This document shows, one piece after another, positions 7,584 through 16,161 of a stretch of DNA of 64,000 nucleotides. The DNA is from Hymenobacter jeongseonensis (GTDB taxonomy: Bacteria; Bacteroidota; Bacteroidia; Cytophagales; Hymenobacteraceae): assembly GCF_015694725.1 (NCBI RefSeq), contig NZ_JADQDQ010000011.1, positions 47,221-111,220 of the forward strand. Direction: 5' to 3'. Every line of letters begins with the position of its first letter. Position 1 is the stretch's first letter. The notes below the pieces were generated by a model that had not been told where the DNA came from, did not search any database, and was given only the letters and a program-made list of their open reading frames with translations. The translations under genes were made by a program, and so were the position numbers.

Positions 7584-8993
7584 CTACTGCGATGGCCCGA
7601 GAAACTTGGTGCTGGTTTCCGAAATCAACTCGCCGCCGCTGAACAGGCCGATGCGGATTTTCTGGTTGGTGCGGTGCAGGGCGGTGCGGGGTAGTTCAGC
7701 GAAAAACACGCCTTCGGTGATGCCTTGGGCGGGCAGTTTCAGGCCATTGGTGCCGATGAGCGAAATCTGGCCCTGCGCGGGTTCGAGGATGCGCAGGGTG
7801 ATGGGGTAGCGGCGGTTGGTTTTGTTGATGACCGAGATGTTGTAGAGGTTGGTGATGGTGCCGTGGTCGGTTTTTTGGTAGAGCTGCCCGGGCGTGCGTA
7901 GCACGGTGGCTTCCACGTTGGAGCGCGACACCAGCAGGCCCGTGAGCACGGCCAGCAGCAGCACCAGCCCGCCCGAGAGCGCCTTCACGCGGCCCGTGAA
8001 CCGGAATTTGGTGCCGTTGGCAATGCCGTTTTCCGAGGCGTGGCGGATGAGGCCCTGCGGCAAATTCACCAGGTCCATGATGGAATTGCAGGCATCGATG
8101 CAGGCGGTGCAGTTGGTGCACTCCATCTGCTGCGCGCCGTTGCGGATGTCGATGCCGGTGGGGCACACCTGCACGCACTGGTGGCAGTCGATGCAGTCGC
8201 CCTCGGTGCGCACCTTGTTCTTGTGCAGCTTCTCGCGCGGCTCGCCCCGCTTGTAGTCATAGGCCACTACCAGGCTGTCCTGGTCGAGCAATACGCCCTG
8301 CAGGCGGCCGTAGGGGCACACAATGGTGCACACCTGCTCCCGAAACCGCGCAAACACGGCGTAGAACACGCCCGTGAAGCCGATCATGGCCGCCAGCCCG
8401 CCCAAATGGGCCGTGAGCGGGTCGGTGATGATGGCCACCAGCGCATCCGAGCCGATGATGTAGGCCAGAAAGGTGTTGGCAATGAAAAACGAGACAGCCA
8501 GAAACAGAACGTGCTTGGTGGTTTTGCGCCAGAGCTTGTCCCAATCAAGCGCGCGCCGGTCGAGGGCCTTTTGCTGGGGGGCGTCGCCTTCCAGCCAGTA
8601 CTCAATGCGGCGGAACACCATCTCAAGGAAAATGGTCTGCGGGCACACCCAGCCGCAAAACACGCGCCCGTACACCACCGTGAACAGGATGATGAACACC
8701 AGAAATGTGAGCGTGGCCAGCAGCAGAATGAAGAAGTCCTGCGGCCAGAATATCTGGCCGAAGATGATGAACTTCCGCGCCGGCAGGTTCAGCATCAGCA
8801 GCGGCAGGCCATTGAGCCGCAGCCAGGGCCCGGCAAACAGCACGGCCAGAAAGCCGTAGCTCAGCCACTTCCGGGCGCGGTAGAGGCGGCCGGCGGGCTT
8901 CTTAGGATAGAGCCACACCCGCTTGCCCGCCGCATCCACCGTGGAGATGCTGTCGCGGTAGGCGTCGTCGGGTTTGAATTGGGTGGTGGCCAT
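7584..8993 (-). CDS. ccoG: Cytochrome c oxidase accessory protein, polyferredoxin
   Basis: 469 residues. The membrane-bound part includes the 'GRVFCGWVCPQTIFLEMVFRRIEYW' signature. Two 4Fe-4S ferredoxin-type clusters follow (CIDCHQCVQVCP and CTNCTACIDACN) and then a C-terminal Ig-like periplasmic domain. CcoG/FixG is believed to reduce Cu(II) to Cu(I) for CuB insertion into cbb3 oxidase. All eight cluster cysteines are present. It sits between ccoP and ccoH with palindromic elements on both sides. Confidence 0.95.
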   Translation of the reverse strand: MATTQFKPDDAYRDSISTVDAAGKRVWLYPKKPAGRLYRARKWLSYGFLAVLFAGPWLRLNGLPLLMLNLPARKFIIFGQIFWPQDFFILLLATLTFLVFIILFTVVYGRVFCGWVCPQTIFLEMVFRRIEYWLEGDAPQQKALDRRALDWDKLWRKTTKHVLFLAVSFFIANTFLAYIIGSDALVAIITDPLTAHLGGLAAMIGFTGVFYAVFARFREQVCTIVCPYGRLQGVLLDQDSLVVAYDYKRGEPREKLHKNKVRTEGDCIDCHQCVQVCPTGIDIRNGAQQMECTNCTACIDACNSIMDLVNLPQGLIRHASENGIANGTKFRFTGRVKALSGGLVLLLAVLTGLLVSRSNVEATVLRTPGQLYQKTDHGTITNLYNISVINKTNRRYPITLRILEPAQGQISLIGTNGLKLPAQGITEGVFFAELPRTALHRTNQKIRIGLFSGGELISETSTKFLGPSQ

Positions 8994-9027
8994 GGGTTGG
9001 AGGAAGTGGGAGGAAAATCAAATAGGG

Positions 9028-9125
9028 ACGTCATGCTGAGCGCAGTCGAAGCATCTCTACCGCAGGAGTAATCAACGCTACCCAACGAAGCAGTAGAGAT
9101 GCTTCGACTGCGCTCAGCATGACGT
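9028..9125. repeat. Intergenic palindromic element, copy C
   Basis: Perfect 33-bp arms 9028-9060 and 9093-9125. Its loop is the reverse complement of the copy B loop type, so this copy is inverted relative to B. It lies between ccoP and ccoG. Confidence 0.9.
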
Positions 9126-9148
9126 GCTACTGGGGTTGTAATCAGCCG

Positions 9149-10039
9149 TTACAGCTTGGCTACAGGCTTATTAGGAGCCTCTTTCTCGCCCTGCGGCTCC
9201 TTGGCATTAGCCGGCTTGGAGCCTTGCAAACTCAGGGCGTAGGACGCCACCTGCAGAATCTGCTTGCCAGAAAGCTTGCCTTTCCAGGCCACCATGCCCT
9301 TGCTCGGAATGCCGTACTTGATGGTTTTGTAGACGTGGTTCACCTCCCCGCCGTGCAGCCAGAATTCGTCGGTCAGGTTGGGACCGACTTTGCCCTCGGC
9401 GTTGGCGCCGTGGCAGGGGGCGCAGTTGGTGGTGTAGATGCTTTTGCCGCTGCTCAGGTCGGCCGCGGTGGCCAGGGCCTGGTAGGTGGTGAGCTTGGTG
9501 GGGTCATCGGCCCCGGCCGAGACGAGCAGCGCCGCCTGGCGCATTTCGGTTTCGTACTCAGCGGCTTGCAGCTGGCCCTTGGTGGTGAGGTGGTAGTAGC
9601 CCACGTACACAAGGCCAAACACGATGGTGAAGTAGAAACCGTACTTCCACCACGGCGGCAGGTCGTTGTCGAACTCGTGGATGCCGTCGTAGTTGTGGTC
9701 GAGGAGCTCATCCTTGTACTCGCCGCGCACCAGCGTGGCATCGCCCACCAGCAGGCCCAGCACCTTGCCGCTCCAGGTGCCGTGCACCGTGGGCAGGTCG
9801 TAGAGCTGGCGCAGCTGCGTCTTCATCTGCACTACGATGGTGATGCCTACGGACAGCAGCGTCAGCAGCAGCACGCCCAACAGGCCCAGCAGCAGCCAGA
9901 ACAGCAGCTCCTGCTGGTTCATGCCGGCGGCTTTGGCGGGCGCGGTGGTTTCCGGAGTCTGGGCGTGGGCTACGCCGCGCAGCAGGAGGCTGGCCGCAGT
10001 CAGCAACGCCAATCGGGTGGTTTTCGCTGGCGCTAGCAT
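9149..10039 (-). CDS. ccoP: cbb3 cytochrome oxidase, CcoP-type subunit (mono-heme)
   Basis: 296 residues: signal sequence (to about 27), one membrane helix (about 45-70), the CcoP N-terminal motif 'DGIHEFDNDLPPWWKYGFYFTIVFG' with a second helix, and one cytochrome c domain with heme motif CAPCH at about 205-209. Proteobacterial CcoP has two hemes; this one has a single CxxCH. The protein passes electrons from soluble carriers to the catalytic subunit. Its start overlaps the end of ccoQ by 7 bases, so translation is probably coupled. Confidence 0.92.
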   Translation of the reverse strand: MLAPAKTTRLALLTAASLLLRGVAHAQTPETTAPAKAAGMNQQELLFWLLLGLLGVLLLTLLSVGITIVVQMKTQLRQLYDLPTVHGTWSGKVLGLLVGDATLVRGEYKDELLDHNYDGIHEFDNDLPPWWKYGFYFTIVFGLVYVGYYHLTTKGQLQAAEYETEMRQAALLVSAGADDPTKLTTYQALATAADLSSGKSIYTTNCAPCHGANAEGKVGPNLTDEFWLHGGEVNHVYKTIKYGIPSKGMVAWKGKLSGKQILQVASYALSLQGSKPANAKEPQGEKEAPNKPVAKL

Positions 10040-10230
10040 GAGGGGTTGGATTTAACGGGTTTCAGGGGCTCATCTTCCAGCAGCGGCAGCATGCTCATGG
10101 CACTGATGTGCTGGCGATTGACGACCAGCACGTACACCAACAGGGCTATGAAAAAGAGGAAGAAAATGACGAAGGAGATGAGCGGGTAAATCGAAATGCC
10201 CGTGATGGACTGCAGAACTTCTTTGTACAT
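10033..10230 (-). CDS. ccoQ: cbb3 oxidase CcoQ-like subunit
   Basis: 65 residues from the ATG at 10230 (MYKEVLQSITGISIYPLISF), preferred over an upstream frame that reads through palindromic element D. A single transmembrane helix (about 16-38) is followed by a short charged tail. Size, topology and position between ccoNO and ccoP fit CcoQ/FixQ, which stabilises the complex. The coding end overlaps ccoP. Confidence 0.82.
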   Translation of the reverse strand: MYKEVLQSITGISIYPLISFVIFFLFFIALLVYVLVVNRQHISAMSMLPLLEDEPLKPVKSNPSC

Positions 10231-10269
10231 GGTGAGGAGGTTTTGGAGGGATTTGATTGCCAGCCGCCG

Positions 10270-10362
10270 GTCATGCTGAGCTTGTCGAAGCATCTCTGCC
10301 GCTTCGTTGTAAAGGCATTAATTACCATTGAGGTAGAGATGCTTCGACAAGCTCAGCATGAC
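10270..10362. repeat. Intergenic palindromic element, copy D
   Basis: Arms 10270-10300 and 10332-10362 match except for one position. The arm core is GAGCTTGTCGAAGC instead of GAGCGCAGYCGAAGC, a compensated change on both arms, so base pairing is kept. It lies between ccoNO and ccoQ. Confidence 0.9.
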
Positions 10363-10380
10363 GTTCTTTTTGCTGCGTGG

Positions 10381-12603
10381 CTACTGCGCGGCGGCATCCG
10401 CCGTGGCGGCGGCCTGCTCGGGCTTCACCTTGATGTCGGTGCCCAGGCGCTGGAGGTAGGCAATCAGGGCCACGATTTCCCGGTCGGATTTTACTACGAT
10501 GTCTTCCTTTTTCAGGTCGGCCACGATGCCCTGGGCTTGTTTTTGGGCGTCGGCTACAGCTTGCTGGTCGTAGCCGGCGGGGTAGGGCGTGCCCAGCTGC
10601 TGGAGCACCCGGATTTTAGCGGGCAGGTCGGAGTAGTCAATTTCGTTATCGAGCAGCCACGGGTAGGGCGGCATGATGGAGCCGGGCGACATGCTGGTGG
10701 GGTCCATCATGTGGTTGTAATGCCAGGAGTGCGGGTATTTGCCGCCCAGGCGGTGCAAATCGGGCCCGGTGCGCTTGCTGCCCCACAGGAAGGGCCGGTC
10801 ATACACAAACTCGCCGGCTTTGGAGTATTCGCCGTAGCGCTCGGTTTCGGAGCGGAAGGGGCGCACCATCTGGGTGTGGCAGTTCGAGCAGCCTTCCTTG
10901 ATGTAAAGGTCGCGGCCCTGCAATTCGAGCGAGGTATAAGGCTTCACCGAGGCAATGGTGGGCACGTTGCTTTTCACCAGGAACATGGGCACCATTTCAA
11001 TCACGCCGCCGATGAGAATGGCAATGGTAGCGCCCACGGCCAGCTGAAAGGGGCGGCGCTCCAGCCAGCGGTGCCAGTGGCCGCCGGTGGCGTGCGGGTC
11101 TTCGGCGGCGGGGAGCAGCGCGGGGGCCTGCGCCATTTCATTGGCCAGCAGCGCGCCACTTTTGGCCGTTTTGTACAGGTTTAACATCATCAAGAACACG
11201 CCGCTCAAATAGAGCACGCCGCCGATGCCGCGCAGGTAGTACATGGGCACAATCTGGATGACCGTTTCCAGGAAGTTGGGGTATTGCAGCATGCCCTCGG
11301 CGTTGAATTGCTTCCACATCAGCCCCTGCGTGAAGCCCGACCAATACATGGGAATGGCATAAAACAAGATGCCGAAGGTGCCCAGCCAGAAGTGAGTGTT
11401 GGCCAGCTTGGTGGAGAACAGCGGCGTTTTGTAGAGGCGCGGCCACAGCCAGTACAGCATGCCGAAAGTCAGGAAACCATTCCAGCCTAGGGCACCAACG
11501 TGCACGTGAGCCACAATCCAGTCGGTGAAGTGGGCCAGGGCATTCACGTTTTTTAGCGCCAGCATGGGGCCCTCGAACGTGGCCATGCCGTAGGCCGTGA
11601 TGGCCACCACGAAGAACTTAAGCACGGGCTCGGTGCGGACTTTGTCCCAGGCACCGCGCAGGGTCAGCAGGCCGTTTATCATGCCGCCCCAGCTTGGCGC
11701 AATGAGCATGATGCTGAAGGCCACGCCCAGGCTCTGCGCCCAGTCGGGCAGTGCTGTGTACAGCAAGTGGTGCGGCCCGGCCCAGATGTAAATGAAAATA
11801 AGCGACCAGAAGTGAATGATGCTCAGGCGGTAGGAGTACACCGGACGCTCCGCTGCCTTGGGCAGGAAGTAGTACATCAAACCCAGGTAGGGCGTGGTGA
11901 GGAAGAAGGCCACCGCGTTGTGGCCGTACCACCACTGCACCAGCGCGTCCTGCACGCCAGCATACATCGAGTAGCTTTTCATGAAGCTCACCGGCAGCGC
12001 CATCGAGTTGACGATGTGCAGCACGGCCACCGTGAGGAAGGTGGCGATGTAGAACCAGATGCCCACATACAGGTGCCGCTCGCGCCGCTTGGCAATGGTG
12101 CCGAACATGTTCCAGCCAAACACCACCCACACCAGCGTAATGGCAATGTCGATGGGCCATTCCAGCTCGGCGTATTCCTTGCTGGTGGTGAGGCCCAACG
12201 GCAGCGAAATCACCGCCGAAACGATGATGAGCTGCCAGCCCCAGAAATGGATTTTGCTAAGCACGTCGGAGAACATCCGCGTCTTGCACAGGCGCTGCAA
12301 GGAATAGTACACACCCGTGAAAATGCCGTTGCCCACGAAGGCGAAAATCACGGCGTTGGTGTGCAGCGGCCGGATGCGGCCGAAGGTGGTGTAGGCGTTG
12401 CCCAGGTTCACCTCGGGCCGGGCCAGCTGAAAGGCGGCCAGCACCCCCACCAGCATCCCGATGATGCCCCAGACCACGGTGGCAATGCCAAAGTCGCGGA
12501 CAATCTTGTTGTCGTAGAAGAAGGTCTCGATTCCGCGGGCGGGCGGCGGGGGCACCAAGAGGGGCAGGGTGGCCGCCGTGGGTACGTGTAATTCAGCTTG
12601 CAT
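10381..12603 (-). CDS. ccoNO: Fused cbb3 cytochrome oxidase subunits I and II (CcoN-CcoO)
   Basis: 740 residues. About 1-480 is the heme-copper catalytic subunit with twelve or more helices and the expected histidine segments (RPLHTNAVIFAF, WYGHNAVAFF, AGPHHLLYTALPDW, VAHVHVGALGWNG). About 525-740 is the membrane-anchored cytochrome c subunit CcoO, with CSNCHTQM at about 572 and the 'GPDLHRLGGKYPHSWHYNHMMDP' block. The N-O fusion is usual in Bacteroidota. The enzyme reduces oxygen with high affinity and pumps protons. A double CRP/FNR-type site lies upstream. Confidence 0.96.
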   Translation of the reverse strand: MQAELHVPTAATLPLLVPPPPARGIETFFYDNKIVRDFGIATVVWGIIGMLVGVLAAFQLARPEVNLGNAYTTFGRIRPLHTNAVIFAFVGNGIFTGVYYSLQRLCKTRMFSDVLSKIHFWGWQLIIVSAVISLPLGLTTSKEYAELEWPIDIAITLVWVVFGWNMFGTIAKRRERHLYVGIWFYIATFLTVAVLHIVNSMALPVSFMKSYSMYAGVQDALVQWWYGHNAVAFFLTTPYLGLMYYFLPKAAERPVYSYRLSIIHFWSLIFIYIWAGPHHLLYTALPDWAQSLGVAFSIMLIAPSWGGMINGLLTLRGAWDKVRTEPVLKFFVVAITAYGMATFEGPMLALKNVNALAHFTDWIVAHVHVGALGWNGFLTFGMLYWLWPRLYKTPLFSTKLANTHFWLGTFGILFYAIPMYWSGFTQGLMWKQFNAEGMLQYPNFLETVIQIVPMYYLRGIGGVLYLSGVFLMMLNLYKTAKSGALLANEMAQAPALLPAAEDPHATGGHWHRWLERRPFQLAVGATIAILIGGVIEMVPMFLVKSNVPTIASVKPYTSLELQGRDLYIKEGCSNCHTQMVRPFRSETERYGEYSKAGEFVYDRPFLWGSKRTGPDLHRLGGKYPHSWHYNHMMDPTSMSPGSIMPPYPWLLDNEIDYSDLPAKIRVLQQLGTPYPAGYDQQAVADAQKQAQGIVADLKKEDIVVKSDREIVALIAYLQRLGTDIKVKPEQAAATADAAAQ

Positions 12604-12632
12604 GGGCCTGAGAAGAGTAGTTTTTACTGCTT

Positions 12633-12698
12633 CAAAGGTCCCGCAGACGGTATTTGGGAAATATGATAAAAGTCAGCCAAGGACTTGATTCCTATCAG
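12633..12698 (-). promoter_or_regulatory. ccoNO promoter with two CRP/FNR-type sites
   Basis: Reading the minus strand, CTGAT-AGGA-ATCAA (12685-12698) matches the FNR consensus TTGAT-N4-ATCAA at nine of ten positions. CTGAC-TTTT-ATCAT (12663-12676) lies 22 bp closer to the gene, two helical turns away. GACCTTTG at 12640-12633 is the likely -7 element, 36.5 bases from the centre of the proximal site. The start codon is 30 bases further on. Confidence 0.68.
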
Positions 12699-12718
12699 GC
12701 AGCCATATAGCGCAGGGC

Positions 12719-12874
12719 CTATTCTTCGTCCTCCGCGGGTTCTTCAAACAGCATCCGCACGGCGGGCGTGTAGGTGTCCTCGTATTGGCCCGAGCGCACG
12801 GCCCACAGAAAAGCCCCCAAAAAAAGCAACGCGACTATCAGGCTAATGCCGATGAGCAGGAAAATAATGGTCAT
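12719..12874 (-). CDS. ccoS: CcoS, cbb3 oxidase maturation protein
   Basis: 51 residues: MTIIFLLIGISLIVALLFLG... then AFLWAVRSGQYEDTYTPAVRML and an acidic end. One transmembrane helix with the 'FLWAVRSGQYED' motif is diagnostic of CcoS, needed for heme and copper insertion into the catalytic subunit. The ATG at 12874 lies 11 bases after the ccoI stop codon. Acidic residues near the C-terminus are typical. Confidence 0.92.
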   Translation of the reverse strand: MTIIFLLIGISLIVALLFLGAFLWAVRSGQYEDTYTPAVRMLFEEPAEDEE

Positions 12875-12885
12875 GACGGAGCAGG

Positions 12886-15309
12886 TTAAAGCCCGCGGCG
12901 GTGAGCGGCATAGCGCACCAGCAGCGTGGCAAATACCATCACGCTGAGCGAGCTGATGGGCATGAGAATGGCCGAGGCAATGGGCGTGAGCAGGCCCTGC
13001 ACCGCCAGGCCCAGGCCGATGCCGTTGTAGCAGAAGGACAGCCCGAAAGTGGCCAGCACGATGTGCCGGCAGTTTCGGGCGAAACGCAGGATGGTGGCCA
13101 GCCGGCCGAAGCTGCCTGCTTCGAGAATGGCGTCGCTGGCCGGGGAGAAGTTGGTGAGCGTTTCGGTGAGGGCGATGCCGACGTCGGCCCGTTGCAGGGC
13201 GCCGGCGTCGTTCAGACCGTCGCCCACCATCACCACGCGGCGGCCCTGCTGCTGTAGGTTTTCCACGAAAGCCAGCTTATCGAGCGGCGACTGCTGAAAC
13301 CGCAGTTCGGCCCCGGCTCCGAAGAGCTGGCGTAGCCGGATTACATCGGCGTTGTTGTCGCCGGTGAGCAGTACCAGCTGGTAGCGCTGGCCCAGTTCGC
13401 CCAGCAGGTCGGCGAGGTGTTCGCGGTATTCGCTCTGCACTTCGTACCAGCCCGCGAGTTGGCCCTCCAGCGCCACGTACACCCGCGTGGCTTGGTCCGG
13501 CCCCGCCAGCTCAGTCGCTGAGGCGCCAATAAAACTGGCTGCGCCCACACACACCTTCACGCCAGCCACCAAGCCACGGATGCCCTGCCCAGGCGTTTCC
13601 TGGCAATTCGTTACTGAGAATGGACTGGCCCCCAGTTGCTCCGCGATGCGCTGGCTGAGCGGGTGGGTGGACTGCCGGACGAGGGCCGCCACGCGCTGCG
13701 CATCGTCGGCCGAGAGGGTCGGGCCGGCGAAGCGCACGGTGGCGCGTTGGGCGTCGGTGAGCGTGCCGGTTTTGTCGAACACCAGCGTGTCAGCGCGGCT
13801 CAGGGTTTCGATGACGGCGGCGTTTTTCAGGTATAGCTGGCGGCGGCCCAGCACCCGCAACGCGGCCCCCATGGCGAAAGGCGTGGCCAGCGACAGCGCG
13901 CAGGGACAGGCAATAATCAGCACCGAGGTGAAGGCGCGCAGGGCCATTTGCGGGTCCTTGGGGTACCAATACAGCACCGAGCCCAGGGCCAGCGTCAGCG
14001 TCAGGGCCACGAAGTAGCGGCCAACGTGGTTAGCGTAGGTTTCCAGCGTGGGCCGGCCGGCTTTCTCAAACGCGGGGTTGTTCCAGAGTTGCGTGAGGTA
14101 GCCCTGCGATACCTCGCGCACCACCTCCAGCTCCACGGCTTCGCCCACCTGCCGCCCGCCGGCATACACCACCTCGCCCACGGCCTTTGCCACGGGTACG
14201 CTCTCGCCCGACACGAAGCTGTAATCAATCAGGCCAACCCCGCGCAGCAGCACGGCATCGGCCGGAATGATTTCCTGGTGCCGCACCCGGATGCGCTGCC
14301 CGGCCTGCAGCTCCTTCACCGATACTGACTGCTCGCCGGTTTTAGTGAGCCGCGTCACGGCCACCGGGAAGTAGGAGGTGAAGTCGCGGTCGAATCGCAG
14401 CGCGTCGTAGCTGTGCTGCTGCACCCATTTGCCGATGAGCATGAAGAACACCAGCCCCGTAAACGAGTCGAAGTAGCCCGGCCCGCGCTGCGTGAGCACG
14501 TCGAATACGCTGGTCGTAAACAGCGCCGTGAGGCCCAGGCTGATGGGGAAATCGAGGTTGATGTAGCGCTGCCGCAGCCCCTGCCAAGCCGACTGATAGA
14601 ACCCCCGCGCACTCACCAGCAGCACCGGCAGGGCCAGCAGCAAACTCAGCCAGCCGAAGAACCGGCCAAACGTGGCCTGTAGCCCTTCGGTGAAGGAAAA
14701 GTAGTCGGGAAAGGCCAGCAGCATCACGTTGCCAAAGCCAAAGGCTGCCACGCCCAGCTGGTAGTACAACGTGCGGTTGGCGGCGTGGGGCTGCGCGCCC
14801 AGCTCGGCCAGCGTAATCTGCGGCTCGTAGTTGATGGCGGCCAGCAAAGTCACCACGTCTTTCAGGCTGGTGGTGGCCGGCTCGTAGCTAACCGTTAGCT
14901 CCTTGCGCAGGAAATTCACCCTTGACTCCCGGATGCCCGCGTTCAGCTTGAACAGGTTTTCGAGCAGCCAAATGCACGAAGCGCAGTGCATCTGCGGGAT
15001 GCTGAGCGTGAGCCGAGCCAAGGTGGGCGAGCGAAACGCCAGCAACTGGCTTTGCACCGATTCCAGGTCCAGGTAGTCGAAGCGGCAGGGCAACTCCACC
15101 TCCTTTACCTTCTGGCCAGCGCGGTCATCGAGGCGGTAGTAGGTGCACAGGTTGCTGGCATCCAGCAGCTCGTACACGGCGCGGCAGCCGGCGCAGCAGA
15201 AGTGCAGCGTCGGCTGGTCGGCCAGCAGGATGGGTTCGTCGGGGCACGCGTCGCCGCAGTGGGTGCAGGCGACGTGGGTGAGGATTTCGGGAGCAGCGGT
15301 GATGGGCAC
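12886..15309 (-). CDS. ccoI: CcoI/FixI-type copper-exporting P-type ATPase
   Basis: About 807 residues. An N-terminal cysteine-rich domain (ACTHCGDACP, CCAGC) precedes a heavy-metal domain with MHCASC. Then come the membrane segment with CPC at about 467, phosphorylation motif DKTGTLT at about 509, and GDGLNDAGAL. It delivers copper for CuB assembly of cbb3 oxidase. The frame is open to a TTG at 15360, but the CRP/FNR-like site and -7 element would place transcription start near 15329, so I prefer the GTG at 15309. It is followed directly by ccoS. Confidence 0.93.
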   Translation of the reverse strand: MPITAAPEILTHVACTHCGDACPDEPILLADQPTLHFCCAGCRAVYELLDASNLCTYYRLDDRAGQKVKEVELPCRFDYLDLESVQSQLLAFRSPTLARLTLSIPQMHCASCIWLLENLFKLNAGIRESRVNFLRKELTVSYEPATTSLKDVVTLLAAINYEPQITLAELGAQPHAANRTLYYQLGVAAFGFGNVMLLAFPDYFSFTEGLQATFGRFFGWLSLLLALPVLLVSARGFYQSAWQGLRQRYINLDFPISLGLTALFTTSVFDVLTQRGPGYFDSFTGLVFFMLIGKWVQQHSYDALRFDRDFTSYFPVAVTRLTKTGEQSVSVKELQAGQRIRVRHQEIIPADAVLLRGVGLIDYSFVSGESVPVAKAVGEVVYAGGRQVGEAVELEVVREVSQGYLTQLWNNPAFEKAGRPTLETYANHVGRYFVALTLTLALGSVLYWYPKDPQMALRAFTSVLIIACPCALSLATPFAMGAALRVLGRRQLYLKNAAVIETLSRADTLVFDKTGTLTDAQRATVRFAGPTLSADDAQRVAALVRQSTHPLSQRIAEQLGASPFSVTNCQETPGQGIRGLVAGVKVCVGAASFIGASATELAGPDQATRVYVALEGQLAGWYEVQSEYREHLADLLGELGQRYQLVLLTGDNNADVIRLRQLFGAGAELRFQQSPLDKLAFVENLQQQGRRVVMVGDGLNDAGALQRADVGIALTETLTNFSPASDAILEAGSFGRLATILRFARNCRHIVLATFGLSFCYNGIGLGLAVQGLLTPIASAILMPISSLSVMVFATLLVRYAAHRRGL

Positions 15310-15333
15310 GAACGGACGGGCTGGTGACAGCCT

Positions 15334-15377
15334 CAAAGCTCCGGCCTCCCCCAGCGGCAAACGCTGATAAAAGTCAG
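15334..15377 (-). promoter_or_regulatory. ccoI promoter with CRP/FNR-type site
   Basis: On the minus strand CTGAC-TTTT-ATCAG (15377-15364) is followed by GAGCTTTG (15341-15334) with the centre-to-box distance of 36.5 bases also seen at hemA and ccoNO. Thirteen bases, TGATAAAAGTCAG on the plus strand, are shared with the proximal ccoNO site. This decides the ccoI start. Confidence 0.65.
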
Positions 15378-15405
15378 GCGGGAAGCTGATTCTTTTCAGC
15401 TGGCC

Positions 15406-15723
15406 CTACCGGAAAATCAGAATGCGGGCCGCCTCCAGGCATTCCAGCGAATGCGGCGCGCCACTGGGGATGATGACGTAGTCGCCCGCCGTTGCTTCCG
15501 TCGGCACGTCTTCCTGCCTGATGATGAGCCGGCCCGCCAGTACCGTCACGAACACATCGACGCTGGCGTGGTGGGTGGGCATGATTTCGCCAGCGGCGAA
15601 GGTTTTGTAAATCACCTTCTGCCCGCTTTTATCCAGTAGCACGAGGGCCTTTTGTTCGCCCGCGGCGGGATGACGGCCGGCCAGCAGGCTGCCGCTTTTA
15701 AGCGGAGGATGCGTTAATTTCAT
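15406..15723 (-). CDS. Small cupin-domain protein
   Basis: 105 residues from the ATG at 15723; a TTG three codons upstream is possible. It has a single cupin barrel with 'AGEIMPTHHASVDVFVTVLAGRL' (motif 1, two or three histidines) and 'AGDYVIIPSGAPHSLECLEAARILIF' (motif 2 with His). Metal ligands appear intact, so it may bind a divalent metal or a small ligand. It lies 39 bases after the small CxxCH protein gene and is probably co-transcribed. The exact role is unknown. Confidence 0.8.
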   Translation of the reverse strand: MKLTHPPLKSGSLLAGRHPAAGEQKALVLLDKSGQKVIYKTFAAGEIMPTHHASVDVFVTVLAGRLIIRQEDVPTEATAGDYVIIPSGAPHSLECLEAARILIFR

Positions 15724-15762
15724 GCGAATCAAATTATTACTAAGCAGGTTATCAAAATCGCC

Positions 15763-16074
15763 TTAAAACTTCCGGGCGTGGCAGGCCGCGCAGTCGGCGG
15801 CAGTGGGCAGCATGTAAGCGTGCTTTTCAATGGCGCTGTCCAGGGCGTGCCGGAAGGCCACCAGGAGCTTGTCCCGCTCCACCGTGGGCATGTTTTGCAG
15901 CACCTGCTCGATGGATTCCCGGTAGACATGGGCCATGAAATTGGGGCCGTAAGCAGCAAAAAAACCGTTGTGCAGGGCATCAAATGTGGCTTTTTCCGAC
16001 GTTGAAATCGACAGCGATAGCGCCTGCCACTGCCTGGCATTTTCGTCCAAGCTGAGTTGAAGGTCAGGGTTCAT
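15763..16074 (-). CDS. Small protein with a C-terminal CxxCH motif, function unknown
   Basis: 103 residues from the ATG at 16074; the longer frame to 16203 is not protein-like upstream. It is mostly helical by composition. The chain ends ...DCAACHARKF, which contains a CxxCH motif of the kind that binds c-type heme, only a few residues from the end. No signal peptide or membrane helix is seen, which argues against covalent heme unless export is unconventional; zinc or redox binding is an alternative. A weak CRP/FNR-like site lies upstream. I do not recognise the family. Confidence 0.65.
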   Translation of the reverse strand: MNPDLQLSLDENARQWQALSLSISTSEKATFDALHNGFFAAYGPNFMAHVYRESIEQVLQNMPTVERDKLLVAFRHALDSAIEKHAYMLPTAADCAACHARKF

Positions 16075-16161
16075 GGTCCGGCGGAATAAAAAAGCGGAGA
16101 GAAATGGCACTGGTCCCGCCCGAAATGCGGCCCGGTTGGAGCGCAGGTGGAGAGCATAGCA

